The position numbers and the translations under genes were made by a program. The notes below the pieces were generated by a model. It was not told the origin of the DNA and did not search any database. It saw only the letters and a program-made list of their open reading frames with translations. Shown here in pieces: positions 35,266 to 44,494 of a DNA stretch of 64,000 nt (position 1 is the first letter of the stretch; every line of letters starts with the position of its first letter). The DNA is from Amycolatopsis sp. 2-15 (GTDB taxonomy: Bacteria > Actinomycetota > Actinomycetes > Mycobacteriales > Pseudonocardiaceae): NCBI RefSeq assembly GCF_030285625.1, contig NZ_CP127294.1, positions 5,860,001 through 5,924,000 on the forward strand, in the 5' to 3' direction.

Positions 35266-35640
35266 TCAGGCTTGGTCAGCGGCCAGCGCCTCGGCCGCTG
35301 ACGAATACAGGGCGAACCGCTGGTCGAGGCCGACCAACCGCAGGGTGCGGTCCAGGTAGCGCTCGACCGCCAGGCGCAGACTTGTGCGCTCGCCGGCAGC
35401 TTGGCGTCCCTCGGACAGGGCCGCGAGCGCCATCGAGGCGAAGAAGTCGACCGCAGTCAGGTCGATCACCAGCACGTCGGGAGCGGTCTTCAGTGCCTCG
35501 TGGATCGCGGCCTGAAGCTGGGGCGTGGTGAGCGCGTCGAATTCGCCGCGTGCGGTGAGCACCACAGCGGAACCCTCGCGGCGCAGGCTGACGCTCGTCT
35601 CGCCCGCGCCTGGCGCGGGGTGGGGAACGGATGCCTGCAT
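35266..35640 (-). CDS. STAS-domain anti-anti-sigma factor
   Basis: This 124-residue protein has a STAS fold with VVLTARGEFDALTTPQLQAAI, VLVIDLTAVDFFASMALAAL (phosphorylatable serine in the FxxSxxL context) and RLVGLDQRFALYSSAAEAL. It would release a sigma factor by binding the anti-sigma kinase encoded just downstream. The start at ATG 35640 has a weak ribosome site. An upstream ATG at 35658 is possible. Confidence 0.82.
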   Translation of the reverse strand: MQASVPHPAPGAGETSVSLRREGSAVVLTARGEFDALTTPQLQAAIHEALKTAPDVLVIDLTAVDFFASMALAALSEGRQAAGERTSLRLAVERYLDRTLRLVGLDQRFALYSSAAEALAADQA

Positions 35641-35954
35641 GACCCGATCGTCTCGCACCTGCCGCTACGGCGCACCACCTGTCGGGACTCGGGATGTTCA
35701 CCCTCGTGTCGGGCATGGATCAGCCTGGGCTGGTGCGGTCTTTGTGTCGTGAGTGTTCGCGGCAGGGCTGCCGCCCTCGCCATTGTTTTCCGCTGTTACA
35801 ACCCGTTTCGTCCCTCTGGGCGCGTCCGGTACCGCCCGGCGGTGCGGCCACCACCGGACATCCACCGCGTGAGCCCGACGGTTCGAGGTGTCGAGTGACG
35901 GAATCCGGGTAGTCGAGATTTGAGGCCATCGGAAACGAAACCCGAGGAGGAATC
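35641..35954. other. Intergenic region between divergent genes
   Basis: These 314 bp hold no supported gene. They separate the STAS gene (minus) from the small helical protein gene (plus) and must carry both promoters. I see no clear repeat. Confidence 0.4.
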
Positions 35955-36191
35955 GTGGCCAGCAGCGAAACCGATCAGGTCACAGGTACGCAGGACAAGG
36001 ATTACAACATCATCTGGTTCGTAGAGGCGTGCCTGAGCAACGCCTTGCGGATGGAATCCTATATCGCCGACGCCGACCGCACGGGCGACCGCGAGTTGGC
36101 CGCCTTCTTCCGCCGTGCACAGGAGGAAAGTCGGAAAGGTGCGGAGCAGGGCAAGAAGCTGCTCGCCCAGCGGCTCGGTGCCGTGAGCTGA
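35955..36191 (+). CDS. Small helical protein, paralogue of the gene at 44134
   Basis: This 78-residue charged protein has YIADADRTGDRELAAFFRRA and QEESRKGAEQGKKLLAQRL. The segment matches YVRDADNAERQDIADFFRRV and MEEDSARAKQCHEFIKEL of the protein at 44134, so both belong to one family of short, two-helix, possibly ferritin-like proteins. GTG 35955 follows CGAGGAGGAATC. No function is known. Both occur among oxidative-stress genes. Confidence 0.7.
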   Translation: MASSETDQVTGTQDKDYNIIWFVEACLSNALRMESYIADADRTGDRELAAFFRRAQEESRKGAEQGKKLLAQRLGAVS

Positions 36192-36320
36192 CCGAGCACC
36201 TCTCGCACGGTGTCCGCTGATCAGCGGACACCGGGTCCCGTTCGGCCACTTGCCGGTCGCCAGATCGGCCGCGACCGTGCCGGACTGTTCCCGGGCGGCG
36301 AGACCCCCAGCTGGGTGCGG

Positions 36321-36460
36321 TCATGAACACGGCGATCCCCTGATCATGGCCGGCACGAGGGTCCGGACGACCCTCCCCGTCGGGGTGTCGCCCATGGTGC
36401 GGTGCACCAGCCCGCCGATCGCTCCGGCGACCGCGGTGGCGATGAGGAAGACGCTGGCGC
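36321..36460 (-). pseudogene. Fragment of the TM-helix channel-like gene
   Basis: IATAVAGAIGGLVHRTMGD followed by TPTGRVVRTLVPAMI closely matches IVAAAVAGAVAGLVHRTMGE and TPTGKIVGTLVPAMI inside the intact gene at 29681-30511. Only about 45 codons remain, cut on both sides, so this is a partial duplicate. Confidence 0.75.
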
Positions 36461-36470
36461 CGCTCTCGAC

Positions 36471-36630
36471 GGCCCGGCCATTTCCGAGGAAGAGCACGAG
36501 ATGGCCCTGCACGGCGAGCGGCCGGTCGTGGAGACCGAGGCCGTGCCGGTCGAACGGGTGCGACTGGCGAAGGAAGAGGTCACCGAGACCGAGACGGCCA
36601 CCGGCGAACTGGCCTACCACTTGCACCGGC
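36471..36630 (+). pseudogene. DUF2382 (YsnF/AvaK-like) fragment
   Basis: ISEEEHEMALHGERPVVET, AVPVERVRLAKEEVTETET and ATGEL give one DUF2382 repeat, normally the C-terminal half of a PRC-barrel stress protein. The barrel and the rest of the domain are missing and the frame runs on into unrelated sequence. It directly abuts the channel fragment on the other strand, marking a deletion junction near 36465. Confidence 0.7.
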
Positions 36631-37259
36631 GCGGCGCATCGTGCTCACCCCGGCCGCCCTGGCTGTCTGCGCTGTTACCGCAGGCCAGAACCCCGTGTCC
36701 CCGCCCCGATCTTGCCCGCCACCCCGGACGAGCAGCTGCGCCTGATGGGTCCACCACCGCACCCCCACTCCGCCGCCAAGCGGGGATCACGTGACAAGAT
36801 CAAAGTGGGCCTGCGCTGTAGGTCCGGGCCTCGGCGTTCGCGTGGTAGTCCGCGGTCCCTTCTGCTGCCTCCGGCGCTTCTTCAGCCGTTGTGCGAGCGC
36901 GACCGCGAACACGGTCAGCCGCACTCACATGCTGACGCAGCTCACCACCATCCCGACCAGCCGGACGAAGGCCTCCCATCCGCTCTTCCAGTGCCCGGTC
37001 GCGACCATCGACCGCTGCGATGACTCCTCCTCGCGCGCCGAGAACCCACCGGTTCGCGCGCACCCTGGGCATCGACACTCGGGAGTGCGGATCGATGTGG
37101 TGTAGGAGTCCGCGCGGATGGTGGGGCCGGGTTCGTGCCACCACTACTCGCTTCGGGTTCGGCGTCGTCGGCGGGCATCGCGCCGGCCTCGACAGCGGCC
37201 AGGAGGACGAAGTCGGCGTGCCCGGGGCCGGTGACGGCCCTCTGCTTGAAGAGTTTGCG
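36631..37259. other. Region without a supported gene
   Basis: 629 bp between remnants and the MFS transporter gene contain no recognisable gene on either strand. Composition stays G/C-rich. It is probably eroded coding DNA. Confidence 0.4.
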
Positions 37260-38891
37260 CTACCCGGGCGGAGGGGTCGGTTTCGGGCGAGCACCGGGCT
37301 GTTCCCTGGGGATGCCGCCGGTGGCGACGAGTGCCAGCAGCGTGAGCATCGCCAGTACCGCCAGCGCCGACCGCAGCCCCGCGATGCGGCTCTGGGCGTT
37401 GGTCGCCACGACCGCGTCGGCCGTCGCCGGAGGGACGTCCGCGTTGTCCAGGGTGACTCTCAACTGGTTGTCGGACAGGATTGGAACCCCGCTGGAGAGC
37501 TGTGTCTGCGCTTGTGACGCGAGATCGGCAGGCACGTCCGGGTTGTCCTGAATGCCGGCGAAGAAGGACGCGGTCAGAGCGGAGATCACGACAGCGCCTG
37601 CCAGCGCGGTGCCGATCGACGCGCCGAGCTGGGTTCCGGTGTTCTGCAGGCCGCCCACCTGGCCGCTCATCTCGTCGGGCACGGACGACACCGTGACGCT
37701 GCCCAGCTGTGACGCGAGCGCGCCCAGGCCCGCACCGGTGAGCAGCAGCGGCCAGGTGATGATCTTGGGCCCGGCACTGACGTCGAGCAGCACGACCAGG
37801 AGCACGATGCCCGCGAAGACGGCCACGAACCCGAGTCTGACGACCCGCCGCGGCGAGGCGTCGGGCCGCAGCTTCGGGATGCCTACCGCGAACAGCAGCA
37901 GCATCAGCGACAGGGGCAGCAGCCGGATTCCGGTCTCCACCGCCGACAGCCCGAGCGCGACGGACAGGAACAGCGGGATGGTGAAGAAGACGCCGGCCTG
38001 CACGAGGAACATGAACAGGAACGAGCCGACACCGCTGCGCAGCTGGCGGACACGCAGCAGGGCCGGGTCGACGAGCCCGCTCTCGTGCCGCGTGACACGC
38101 CGCTTCTCCCACGCGAGGAAGGCGGCGGACATCACGCCGCCCGCGAGCACAAGCCAGATCCCCGGCGAAAGTCCGAGCCACGTCGGGGCGCCGGGCTTCG
38201 GCTGGACGAAACCCCAGCTGCCGGAGACCAGGACACCGAGCACGATCATCCCGAGCCCCAGCGCGGACATCGCGGTGCCGCCGAGGTCGAGCCGGGTCCC
38301 TTCTTCGGCCGGCGTGTCGTTGACGCGCCTGACCAGGACCAGGATCACCAGCACGATCAGCACCTCGCCGGCGAAGACCCAGCGCCACGACGCGTAGGTC
38401 GTGAACGCGCCGCCGATCACCGGGCCCAATGCGGCGGCGATGGCGCCCGCTGCCGCGACCAGTCCGTAGGCTCTGGGACGCTCGGGTTTGCCGAAGTTCG
38501 ATGCCACGAGCGCCACGATCGCCGGCATGATGAGCACCGCTCCCAGGCCTTCCAGGAACGACCAGCCGATGATGAGCACGACGAGGTTCGGCGCCAAGGC
38601 CGTGGTCAGTGACCCGCATGCGTACACCACGCAGCCGATCGAGAACGCGCGCTTGCGGCCGAGCATCTCGCCCAGCTTCCCGCCGGTGATCATGAGCGAG
38701 GCCATCACCAGCGTGTAGAGCGTGATCGCCGTCTGGATGCCGGTGACGGTCGTGCCCAGGTCCTTGGCGACGGTCGCGATCGCGGTGTTCATCACGGTGG
38801 TGTCCAGGGCCATGACGAACTGCCCTGTCGCCAGGGTGAGCAGAACAGACTTGCCGGCTCGGGACTCTCGCCTGGTCTTCGTCTTGGCCAA
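37260..38891 (-). CDS. MFS drug/proton antiporter (DHA2, 14-TM family)
   Basis: This 543-residue protein with about 14 hydrophobic helices is the EmrB/QacA type. It has the family motif FVMALDTTVMNTAIATVAKD in helix 1, the loop motif GGKLGEMLGRKRAFSIG, and antiporter motif C in LGPVIGGAFTTYASWRWVF. It exports drugs or other hydrophobic compounds. TTG 38891 is the best start: GAGGAGG lies 7 bp upstream and the basic leader AKTKTRRESRAGK precedes helix 1. The last 20 residues are proline-rich. No regulator is adjacent. Confidence 0.88.
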   Translation of the reverse strand: MAKTKTRRESRAGKSVLLTLATGQFVMALDTTVMNTAIATVAKDLGTTVTGIQTAITLYTLVMASLMITGGKLGEMLGRKRAFSIGCVVYACGSLTTALAPNLVVLIIGWSFLEGLGAVLIMPAIVALVASNFGKPERPRAYGLVAAAGAIAAALGPVIGGAFTTYASWRWVFAGEVLIVLVILVLVRRVNDTPAEEGTRLDLGGTAMSALGLGMIVLGVLVSGSWGFVQPKPGAPTWLGLSPGIWLVLAGGVMSAAFLAWEKRRVTRHESGLVDPALLRVRQLRSGVGSFLFMFLVQAGVFFTIPLFLSVALGLSAVETGIRLLPLSLMLLLFAVGIPKLRPDASPRRVVRLGFVAVFAGIVLLVVLLDVSAGPKIITWPLLLTGAGLGALASQLGSVTVSSVPDEMSGQVGGLQNTGTQLGASIGTALAGAVVISALTASFFAGIQDNPDVPADLASQAQTQLSSGVPILSDNQLRVTLDNADVPPATADAVVATNAQSRIAGLRSALAVLAMLTLLALVATGGIPREQPGARPKPTPPPG

Positions 38892-39186
38892 CGCACTGCC
38901 TCCTCGTGCGGCCGACGTCGGTGTCGGGCAGAGTGCGCACGTCGCCGAGGTCGTTCTCGCCGCCGCAAGCACGGATCGCGAACGCGCACCGGCCACGATC
39001 CAGTGCCGGCCAATCGCGACGACGCCTTTCCAAGGCCACCGGCTCGACCGCCGGAGCGGCCCCCACGATGGCGGCCTCCGGTCGCCGGTTGCACCACCTG
39101 GAGAGGATGAGAAGCCGTACCACGCGCGATCACGCTTTTCACCGACGACTGCTCGGCACCGCGTTCTCCCGTCGCGGGCCGAGGCC

Positions 39187-39430
39187 CGGACTGCGCGATC
39201 GGCCGGCTGCGCCCCAAGGGCTTGACGATCTACGCCCAGCTGTGCGGGTGGCCTCTGGCCCGGGCGCACACCGGCACCGGTGACCGCGTCGCGCTGGCCG
39301 CCTACCTCGGCGGCTCCGCCAAGTTCGCCCAGGCGATCGCCGAGTTCGCCGACGCCTACGCTGACCAGAACGAACGCGACTACGCCGCAGTCCAAGACGC
39401 CGCCAAGGGCGGCATAGGTGAAGCACCGCC
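39187..39430 (+). pseudogene. DUF2252 protein, C-terminal remnant
   Basis: GRLRPKGLTIYAQLCGWPLA, RAHTGTGDRVALAAYLGGS, KFAQAIAEFADAYADQNERD and YAAVQDAAKGG match the end of DUF2252 proteins, which are normally about 430-480 residues. The first 80 percent is absent and the upstream sequence is unrelated, so the piece has no proper start. The frame continues into unrelated residues after 39430. Confidence 0.75.
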
Positions 39431-39610
39431 GAGATCGAGTCGTCACATGCCGGGTTTCGGTGGTGCCGCCGCAAGTAGCCGGGTTGACAACCAACGACGG
39501 CGAGGTGGTAGCGATGACGATCGTGTGCTGGTGGAGGCCCTCTCGTACGACTGACCGCTCAGGCTGCTCGCACAGCGTGTGTCCGGGTGAGGAAGGGGTA
39601 CCCGCCGGTC

Positions 39611-40576
39611 ATGACATCGATCGGCTACTTCCTTTCCTGCGAGCAGTACGGCCCGCGAGAACTCGTGGCCCAGGCACGCGCGGCGGAACGCGCGGGGTTC
39701 GAGCGGTTGTGGATCTCGGATCATTTTCACCCGTGGCACGACCGGCAGGGCCAGAGTCCGTTCGTTTGGTCGGTGATCGGGGCCTTGTCGGAAGCGGTGT
39801 CGCTACCGGTGACCACCGCCGTGACGTGTCCGACCGTGCGAATCCACCCCGCGGTGATCGCGCAGGCCGCAGCGACCGCCGCCGTTCAGCTGGACGGCGG
39901 CTTCGTACTCGGCGTCGGGTCCGGGGAGGCCCTGAACGAACACATCCTCGGCGACCCGTGGCCGTCGGCGGGAGAGCGGCTGGCCATGCTCGAAGAGGCG
40001 GTCGGGGTCATCAGGCTGTTGCACTCGGCGGGCGCGCGCGGTGAGCAGGTGAGCTATCAGGGGACCTATTACCAGGTGCAGGAGGCGCGGATCTACACAG
40101 TGCCGGACGAGCCAGTGCCGATCTACGTGTCCGGGTTCGGGCCGCAAGCCACCCAGCTCGCCGGGCGGATCGGGGACGGCTATTGCACGGTGCTCCCGGA
40201 TGCGGACCTGATCCGCACCTTCCGAGAGGCCGGCGGTGGCGACAAGCCGGTGCAGGCGGGGATGAAGGTCGCGTGGGGTCCGGACGCCGACGTGGCGCTC
40301 GACGAAGCGCATCGCCTGTGGGCCAATGACGTCCTGCCCGGCCAGCTGGGCCAGGTTTTGCCGAGGCCACAGGACTTCGAGGCTGCCACGAAGCTGGTGC
40401 CGCGCGACGACGTCCGTGAAGCGATCGTCTGCGGGGACGATCCGAAGGCGCACCTCGATCGGGTACGCCAGTATGTCGAGGCCGGGGCGGACGACGTCTA
40501 CGTCCAGCAGATCGGTCCCGATCACGACGGGTTCTTCCGGGGCTGGGGGGAGCACGTGCTGCCGGAGTTCCGTTGA
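39611..40576 (+). CDS. F420-dependent LLM-class oxidoreductase
   Basis: This 321-residue TIM-barrel enzyme of the luciferase-like family has the family start TSIGYFLSCEQYGPRELV, then RLWISDHFHPWHDRQGQSPF, AVTCPTVRIHPAVIAQAAAT, LGVGSGEALNEHILGDPWP and VYVQQIGPDHDGFF. It is close to the F420-dependent glucose-6-phosphate dehydrogenase-related subgroup (TIGR03557-like). It would use cofactor F420 to oxidise or reduce an unknown substrate. ATG 39611 fits the family N-terminus better than GTG 39587. Confidence 0.88.
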   Translation: MTSIGYFLSCEQYGPRELVAQARAAERAGFERLWISDHFHPWHDRQGQSPFVWSVIGALSEAVSLPVTTAVTCPTVRIHPAVIAQAAATAAVQLDGGFVLGVGSGEALNEHILGDPWPSAGERLAMLEEAVGVIRLLHSAGARGEQVSYQGTYYQVQEARIYTVPDEPVPIYVSGFGPQATQLAGRIGDGYCTVLPDADLIRTFREAGGGDKPVQAGMKVAWGPDADVALDEAHRLWANDVLPGQLGQVLPRPQDFEAATKLVPRDDVREAIVCGDDPKAHLDRVRQYVEAGADDVYVQQIGPDHDGFFRGWGEHVLPEFR

Positions 40577-40799
40577 CCTGGCGAGCGGTAAGGCACTCGG
40601 CGCCCAGGTCGGCGTCTTCCTGCGCTGTCACGCGTCCAGGGGCAGCCGCAGCGCGGACACGTTCCGCCCGGTGTGGAGCCGCGGAGCCGTGCGCACGGGA
40701 GATGGCGTGTGGCGGCCAATGTGCCATCCGGAGCAGGTGGATGCGGCGATCCCGGGGATCACCGTGACAGCGTATTTCTTTCGGTGCCGCGAAGCCTGT

Positions 40800-41219
40800 T
40801 CAGCTGCCTGAGGGAGCTTTGCTCAGGTCGACGACGCAGAAGCGGTTGCCGTCCGGGTCGGCGAGGACGACGAAGTCCGCTTCGGATGGATAGTTGTTCC
40901 AGTCGACCTGGTGTGCGCCCAGCTCGACCGGTCGCGAAATCTCGGCTAGCTGCTCCTCTGAAGTGTCGACCAGGAGGTCGAGATGCAGCCGAGGGTATTC
41001 CTCCACGGGCGATTCGCTGTACATAAGGCCGAGCGCATGGCCGGACCCGTCCGAGTGGTCGAGGGCGCGCCAGCGAGCACTTGCCCGTTCTCCGGTCTCC
41101 GTAAGGTTCAGGGCCGCCGTCCAGAACGTGACCGCACGCGGCAGGTCGGAAACACCGATAACCGGAAAACCCAGCCTGAGCACGAATTCGAGGCTACTGG
41201 CAGAACCCCTCTGCCGCAT
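40800..41219 (-). CDS. Glyoxalase/bleomycin-resistance (VOC) family protein
   Basis: This 139-residue protein is built from two beta-alpha-beta units: LGFPVIGVSDLPRAVTFWTA (first), and LHLDLLVDTSEEQLAEISRP and DFVVLADPDGNRFCVVDLS (second). Family members bind a metal or an antibiotic. The closing acidic residue of the metal set would be in the DPDGN region. The start is uncertain (ATG 41219 used). A frameshifted second copy sits at 55221. Confidence 0.82.
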   Translation of the reverse strand: MRQRGSASSLEFVLRLGFPVIGVSDLPRAVTFWTAALNLTETGERASARWRALDHSDGSGHALGLMYSESPVEEYPRLHLDLLVDTSEEQLAEISRPVELGAHQVDWNNYPSEADFVVLADPDGNRFCVVDLSKAPSGS

Positions 41220-41732
41220 GCTCTCGGGGCGCTCCGCTCGCCGTGCGCTCGGCGCGTGCCCAGGGGTGCCTATAGACACCAGATGGGCTCGACCCGCGCG
41301 GAGGCGAACGCGCGGCACACAGTCGTCAAGGACGTGCCCGGTGCGCGACGAGTGCGGGTGAACCTCACGGGATCCCTGCTCTGCTGCTCCCCGCTTCGCA
41401 GGCGGAGGATCATTCGCCTCACCGTGGAATTGTTCGCCGGCCGGATGTGGCGGACCACCGTGGCCGGCGAGGTACCTCCAGAAAAGCCTTGTGCGCTGCG
41501 AGACGTCATCCTTACCGTGAGCGATGGTCTCGTCGCGGCCTCGAAGTCCTTTGTGGACCTACCCGGTGGCGTATCGGGCCCTTGTCGGCCGTCGCGGCAC
41601 GGGTTATGGTGACCGGCAGCGGTCCAACAGCGGGCCGTGCCCGTGATCTCCTTGCGCACCGGCACGAGCTGACGCGTGGTCGTGATCTCGCCTTCAGCGT
41701 TGAAACCCGGTGGGCGAAGAAAGCAGGCCACC
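41220..41732. other. Region without a supported gene
   Basis: 513 bp between the VOC gene and a STAS gene hold several overlapping frames but none recognisable. The part next to the VOC gene (41250-41330) resembles the sequence beside the broken VOC copy near 55600-55680, so it belongs to the duplicated unit. Confidence 0.4.
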
Positions 41733-42110
41733 TTGACCACTATCCTCAATGGTTCCGCCGGACCCTTGTCGACCCGATCCATCGGCGTGGAACCACTCCG
41801 CCTCTCCGTCGAACGCCCGGATCGCGACCTCGTCATGGTCCGTGTGGCCGGTGATCTGGACGCGGTCTCGGCGCCAAGGCTCCGGGAGCTGCTTGACGCG
41901 CGGCTGCGCAGCGCCGTGCGCGCGGTGCTGCTCGACATTTCTGCGGTGACGTTCCTCGGCACAGCCGGGTTGCGCGCGTTGGAACGCGCTCACCTTTTGG
42001 CCAGCGAACTCGGTGTGCGCTTCACCGTGCACGCCGGCGAAGCCCGCCAGGTTCGGCGGGCGATGGGGCTGCTTCCGCTCGCGACACTGTCGGCGATCGA
42101 CGAGGCCTGA
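41733..42110 (+). CDS. STAS-domain anti-anti-sigma factor, second copy
   Basis: This protein of about 125 residues has VMVRVAGDLDAVSAPRLREL, VRAVLLDISAVTFLGTAGLR (STAS core, with threonine at the usual phosphorylation site) and ASELGVRFTVHAGEARQVRR. It probably antagonises an anti-sigma kinase. Start is uncertain: TTG 41733 after AAGCAGGCCACC, or GTG 41784. It lies alone, away from the kinase at 34723. Confidence 0.78.
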   Translation: MTTILNGSAGPLSTRSIGVEPLRLSVERPDRDLVMVRVAGDLDAVSAPRLRELLDARLRSAVRAVLLDISAVTFLGTAGLRALERAHLLASELGVRFTVHAGEARQVRRAMGLLPLATLSAIDEA

Positions 42111-42274
42111 CCACCGGGCCGTCAGGCAACTGAAGTTGGCTGCGTCCCTGGCGACTCATGGGGACGCGAGGGCGCTTCCCGGTCTGGCAGAAGGACAATC
42201 TGACAGACCAGCGGTCGATGGAACTGCTGCACCGTGCCTAGTTACGACCATGCCCGGGCGGGTAACCGCGTGGC

Positions 42275-43324
42275 ATGACTACTCAGCGGATCGTCGTCAC
42301 CGGTGCGACCGGGAACATCGGGACCAGCGTGGTGGACGCCCTCGACGCGGACCCGACGGTCGGCACGATAGTCGGGCTAGGTCGCCGCCGGGCCGGCCCC
42401 GGTGCCACGAAGGCGGAGTTCGTCCAGGCCGATGTCGCGAGGGACGACCTGGTCCCCATCCTGCGTCAGGCCGATGCGGTGGTGCACCTGGCCTGGCTCT
42501 TCCAGCCCACGCGGCGGCCCGAGGTCACTTGGCGGGCCAACGTGCTCGGGTCCTTGCGGGTTTTCGACGCGGTGGCCGAGGCGGGCGTACCGAAGCTGGT
42601 GTATTCCTCGTCGGTCGGCGCCTACTCTCCGGCGGCCCATGATCGCCCGGTCGCCGAGGATTGGCCGACCCATGGCTGGCCGGGCGCGGCCTATCCGCGG
42701 GAAAAGGCCTACGTGGAGCGGTGCCTGGACAACTTCGAGCAACGACACCCGGACGTCCGCGTGGTGCGCGTGCGCCCCGGATTCGTCTTTCAGCGGGCGG
42801 CCGCGTCGGAGCAGCGGAGGCTGTTCGGCGGTCCGTTCGTGCCGGGCAGCCTGATGCGTCCGTCACTGGTGCCGGTTCTGCCGGGCATTCCCGGCTTGCG
42901 GATGCAGGTGGTGCACAGCATCGACCTCGCCGACGCGATCCGCCGCTGCGTGCTCCGCCCGGTCTCGGGATCGTTCAACGTTGCGACCGAGCCGGTGGTG
43001 GACATGCCGTTCCTCGCGGAGCAGCTGGGCGCGCGGCTGGTGCCCGTGCCGGCCGGGCTGGTCAAGCACGCTCTCGGCGCCGCGTGGCGGCTGCACCTCG
43101 TGCCGGCCACTCCCGGGCTGTTCGAGGCGGTGCTGCACCTGCCCGTGATGGACACTGGCCGGGCGCGTTCCGAACTGGACTGGCAGCCGCGCTACACCGC
43201 GGCGGAGACGGTGGCGGAGTTCCTGGCGGGGCTGCGCGCGGGAGCGGGCGCGGACACCGCGCCGCTGGCGCCGGACGGGCAGCGCGCTCACGAGCTGGCG
43301 ACCGGCGTCGGTCGCCGGCCCTGA
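42275..43324 (+). CDS. NAD-dependent epimerase/dehydratase family protein (extended SDR)
   Basis: This 349-residue protein has the nucleotide motif VVTGATGNIG at the start, LVYSSSVGAYSP with the catalytic serine region, and the YxxxK pair in AAYPREKAYVE. It has the size and layout of extended short-chain dehydrogenases acting on sugars or isoprenoid-like substrates. The exact reaction is unknown. ATG 42275 gives the proper Rossmann start. It is a stand-alone gene. Confidence 0.85.
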   Translation: MTTQRIVVTGATGNIGTSVVDALDADPTVGTIVGLGRRRAGPGATKAEFVQADVARDDLVPILRQADAVVHLAWLFQPTRRPEVTWRANVLGSLRVFDAVAEAGVPKLVYSSSVGAYSPAAHDRPVAEDWPTHGWPGAAYPREKAYVERCLDNFEQRHPDVRVVRVRPGFVFQRAAASEQRRLFGGPFVPGSLMRPSLVPVLPGIPGLRMQVVHSIDLADAIRRCVLRPVSGSFNVATEPVVDMPFLAEQLGARLVPVPAGLVKHALGAAWRLHLVPATPGLFEAVLHLPVMDTGRARSELDWQPRYTAAETVAEFLAGLRAGAGADTAPLAPDGQRAHELATGVGRRP

Positions 43325-43449
43325 GCGGGCCGCCTTGACCGGCATCGGGGGCGGGGCTTCGGAACTAAGCCCAGAGTGCGCCGAACGTTTGCCCAGTGTG
43401 ACCGAACCGGGACGGGTGCGATCCTTTGGTCACGCCTTCTTCGGACGGT

Positions 43450-43965
43450 CTACTTCGGGCCCGATCGTCGTTCGGCACTCGTGCCGGAGATCCGCGCGGC
43501 GGACTTCTCCCGCCGGGGTCGGCCGCGCATGCCGAGTGTAGCGACTACGGCGGTGACGACCATGGTGGCCAGGTGCAGGATCGCGGTGGCCCAATTGACG
43601 TTGAGCCGGTCGCCGGTGCCGAGCGTCAGAACGAGGATGCTGTAGGTGCTGACGCCGGCCAACCAGATGGTGGCGGCGAAGGAGAAGATCGCAGTCCCAC
43701 TGCTGCTGCGGGCGGCGAGGAGTCCGAGCGCTCCGATGAGGATGCGCATGACGTTCAGCAGCGGGCCGACACTGAAGATCCACAGTGTGTACTGGGGCTG
43801 GTGACTGGTGAACGGACCGGAGCCGGTCGAACCGAAGTTGCCCGGCACGAAGATGCCGAGCACACCCAGCACGAGGTAGACGACGCCGACGACGAGCACG
43901 ACCAGCCGTGGGGCTCCCGGGCCGGGGCGTGGCCGCCGGTCGGCAGAGGCGTCACGTTCGGGCAT
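43450..43965 (-). CDS. DUF4383 membrane protein, divergent copy
   Basis: This 171-residue protein has four transmembrane helices (LVVLVVGVVYLVLGVLGIFV, LLNVMRILIGALGLLAA, AIFSFAATIWLAGVSTYSIL, TAILHLATMVVTAVVATLG) between basic ends. Layout and the LNVMRI loop fit the DUF4383 family, more remotely than the copy at 28264. Function unknown. Confidence 0.75.
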   Translation of the reverse strand: MPERDASADRRPRPGPGAPRLVVLVVGVVYLVLGVLGIFVPGNFGSTGSGPFTSHQPQYTLWIFSVGPLLNVMRILIGALGLLAARSSSGTAIFSFAATIWLAGVSTYSILVLTLGTGDRLNVNWATAILHLATMVVTAVVATLGMRGRPRREKSAARISGTSAERRSGPK

Positions 43966-44133
43966 GTCGCGGGAGTCCGTTGCGCCTCGGTCTCGCCGTG
44001 ATCCAGCCCTGCAGCGGCACTCCGGCTGCGGCCGGGCCGAAGCCCGGGCCGGCCGCCGGGCCGGGTCTGGGCCTCGGACGCTGGCTGGTGCGCCGGGAGG
44101 TGCCGGAGGCCGGCGCCTCCCGGCATGACTTCG

Positions 44134-44376
44134 TCAGGTAACCGCCGCACCCGATTGGGAGCTTCCCGAGAGTTCCTTGATGAACTCGTGGCACTGCTTC
44201 GCCCGGGCGGAGTCCTCTTCCATCACGCGGCGAAAGAAGTCGGCGATATCCTGACGCTCGGCGTTGTCGGCGTCGCGCACGTACTGGCCGTAATCGTGTC
44301 CGGCTTTCAACGAGTGGTACTGCACAGACACCAGGTCGTACGTGACGTCGTCGAAGCCGGTCTCTCCGGTAGCCAT
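44134..44376 (-). CDS. Small helical protein, paralogue of the gene at 35955
   Basis: This 80-residue protein has DVTYDLVSVQYHSLKAGHDY, then YVRDADNAERQDIADFFRRV and MEEDSARAKQCHEFIKEL. The central part aligns without gaps with the protein at 35955. Histidines and glutamates are spaced as in a short ferritin-like helix pair, but I cannot show metal binding. ATG 44376 follows GAGAGGAACC. Confidence 0.72.
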   Translation of the reverse strand: MATGETGFDDVTYDLVSVQYHSLKAGHDYGQYVRDADNAERQDIADFFRRVMEEDSARAKQCHEFIKELSGSSQSGAAVT

Positions 44377-44494
44377 AAGCGGTTCCTCTCGAACATTACC
44401 GTGGTGACTGAAATACGGGCCGGTCTGGCGCCGCCCGTGCGCTCGTGGTTCCCGCGGCTCGCGCCGGTAAACGTCCGAGCAGGAGGTGGTTCCG

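Noticed and set aside
41281..41640. Plus-strand frame between the VOC and STAS genes
   Set aside because: No recognisable domain, and part of it is antisense to the duplicated VOC upstream sequence.
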